From Pseudomonas asgharzadehiana (GTDB lineage: Bacteria; Pseudomonadota; Gammaproteobacteria; Pseudomonadales; Pseudomonadaceae), in contig NZ_CP077079.1 in NCBI RefSeq assembly GCF_019139815.1, positions 4,092,001 to 4,156,000 of the forward strand: 64,000 nt of DNA, in the 5' to 3' direction. The translations under genes and the position numbers were made by a program. Shown in pieces: positions 63,596 through 64,000 of the stretch. Within the stretch, counting starts at the first letter, position 1. Every line of letters begins with the position of its first letter. The notes under the pieces were generated by a model that was not told the origin of the DNA, did not search any database, and saw only the letters and a list, made by a program, of their open reading frames with translations.

Positions 63596-64000
63596 TGCTG
63601 ATCGTCGAGAATATCCATTCCTACTACGACAAGAGCCATGTGCTCGAAGGCGTGTCGCTGACGGTCAACCCCGGCGAACTGGTGACCCTGCTGGGGCGCA
63701 ACGGTGCCGGCAAGACCACCACCCTGCGCAGCATCCTCGGCATCATTTGCCCGCGCCAGGGCCAGATTCACTTCAACGGCCAGGCGCTGGTCGGGCGGAA
63801 GATCTTTGAAATCGCCCGCCAAGGGTTGGCACTGGTGCCGGAGAACCGTGGGATTTTCCGCCTGCTCACGGTAGAGGAAAACCTGCGCATCGCCGCACGC
63901 AAAACCAGCCGCTGGCAGTTGGAGGACGTGTACGCCATGTTCCCGCGCCTCAAGGAGCGCCGCAAAAACGCCGGCCACGCCCTCTCCGGCGGCGAGCAGC
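63595..64000 (+). CDS. livF: LivF-type ABC ATPase (3' end outside window)
   Basis: First 135 residues of the second ATPase: 'MLIVENIHSYYDKSHVLEGV', Walker A 'GRNGAGKTT', Q-loop region 'LALVPENRGIFRLLTVEENL', ending at the signature start 'ALSGGEQ'. Completes the five-component importer of branched-chain/amide type. Confidence 0.92.
   Translation, partial: MLIVENIHSYYDKSHVLEGVSLTVNPGELVTLLGRNGAGKTTTLRSILGIICPRQGQIHFNGQALVGRKIFEIARQGLALVPENRGIFRLLTVEENLRIAARKTSRWQLEDVYAMFPRLKERRKNAGHALSGGEQ

Overview
This 64 kb window comes from a fluorescent Pseudomonas, most likely the P. fluorescens group. The evidence is high-GC, densely packed coding; pyoverdine genes (pvdA, pvdRT-opmQ); a complete ped/exa quinoprotein alcohol oxidation cluster; the bkdR/bkdA1-A2-B-lpdV operon; and many intergenic REP and REPIN elements of the GTGGGAGGGGGCTTGC type known from this group. 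The assignment rests on recognised protein families and gene order; no search was run. No rRNA, tRNA, CRISPR array, prophage or insertion sequence was recognised.

Layout. 1-2.7 kb: end of a TRAP transporter (DctQ partial, DctM) and an aldose 1-epimerase. 2.8-7.2 kb: an EmrB/EmrA-type efflux pair and a DASS anion transporter. 7.3-31.4 kb: a long quinoprotein alcohol oxidation region. It holds a hybrid kinase (ErcS-like), an iron-type alcohol dehydrogenase (ErcA-like), an orphan 23-residue pqqA, an aldehyde dehydrogenase (PedI), a lanthanide-type quinoprotein dehydrogenase (PedH, DYD motif), a zinc hydrolase, a SoxYZ-like carrier, PedG, cytochrome c PedF, a calcium-type dehydrogenase (PedE, DFS motif), a pentapeptide protein, PedR2/PedS2, a PQQ-associated ABC module with a beta-propeller and a Cys-Trp motif protein, PedR1, hybrid kinase PedS1, a FIST sensor protein and an outer-membrane porin. 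31.6-35 kb: sulfide detoxification (TauE/SafE exporter, sulfide:quinone oxidoreductase, BigR-type ArsR repressor, divergent persulfide dioxygenase). 35-41.8 kb: branched-chain keto acid dehydrogenase, its regulator BkdR, and IlvE. 41.8-48.9 kb: a tandem GNAT protein, then a citrulline/ornithine/arginine unit (CtlX-type hydrolase, ornithine cyclodeaminase, four-gene basic amino acid importer, Lrp-type regulator). 49-51.1 kb: a DUF4130 protein and a radical SAM DNA repair-type protein behind a LexA-like box. 51.1-57.9 kb: pyoverdine genes pvdA, an ECF sigma factor and pvdRT-opmQ, with iron-starvation and Fur-like promoter elements. 58-64 kb: an alpha/beta-hydrolase relative that has lost its nucleophile, a GntR regulator and a branched-chain/amide-type ABC importer cut by the window end.

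How the parts work together. In the ped region the periplasmic PQQ dehydrogenases oxidise alcohols to aldehydes and pass electrons to cytochrome PedF; PedI finishes aldehydes to acids in the cytoplasm. The orphan pqqA can supply extra PQQ precursor, and three sensor kinases and two response regulators tune the choice of enzyme. Two repeated DNA motifs, not covered by the gene calls, tie the region together: a CCGGGAA/TTCCCGG palindrome before pedE, pedH and (shortened) pqqA, and a CTACTAC..GTACTGG dyad before several other units. A separate 17-bp palindrome occurs at both promoters of the citrulline/arginine unit. Perfect dyads also lie before the sulfide genes and the GntR gene. These motifs, the pqqA gene and the LexA-like box over the radical SAM pair are the most useful non-obvious observations.
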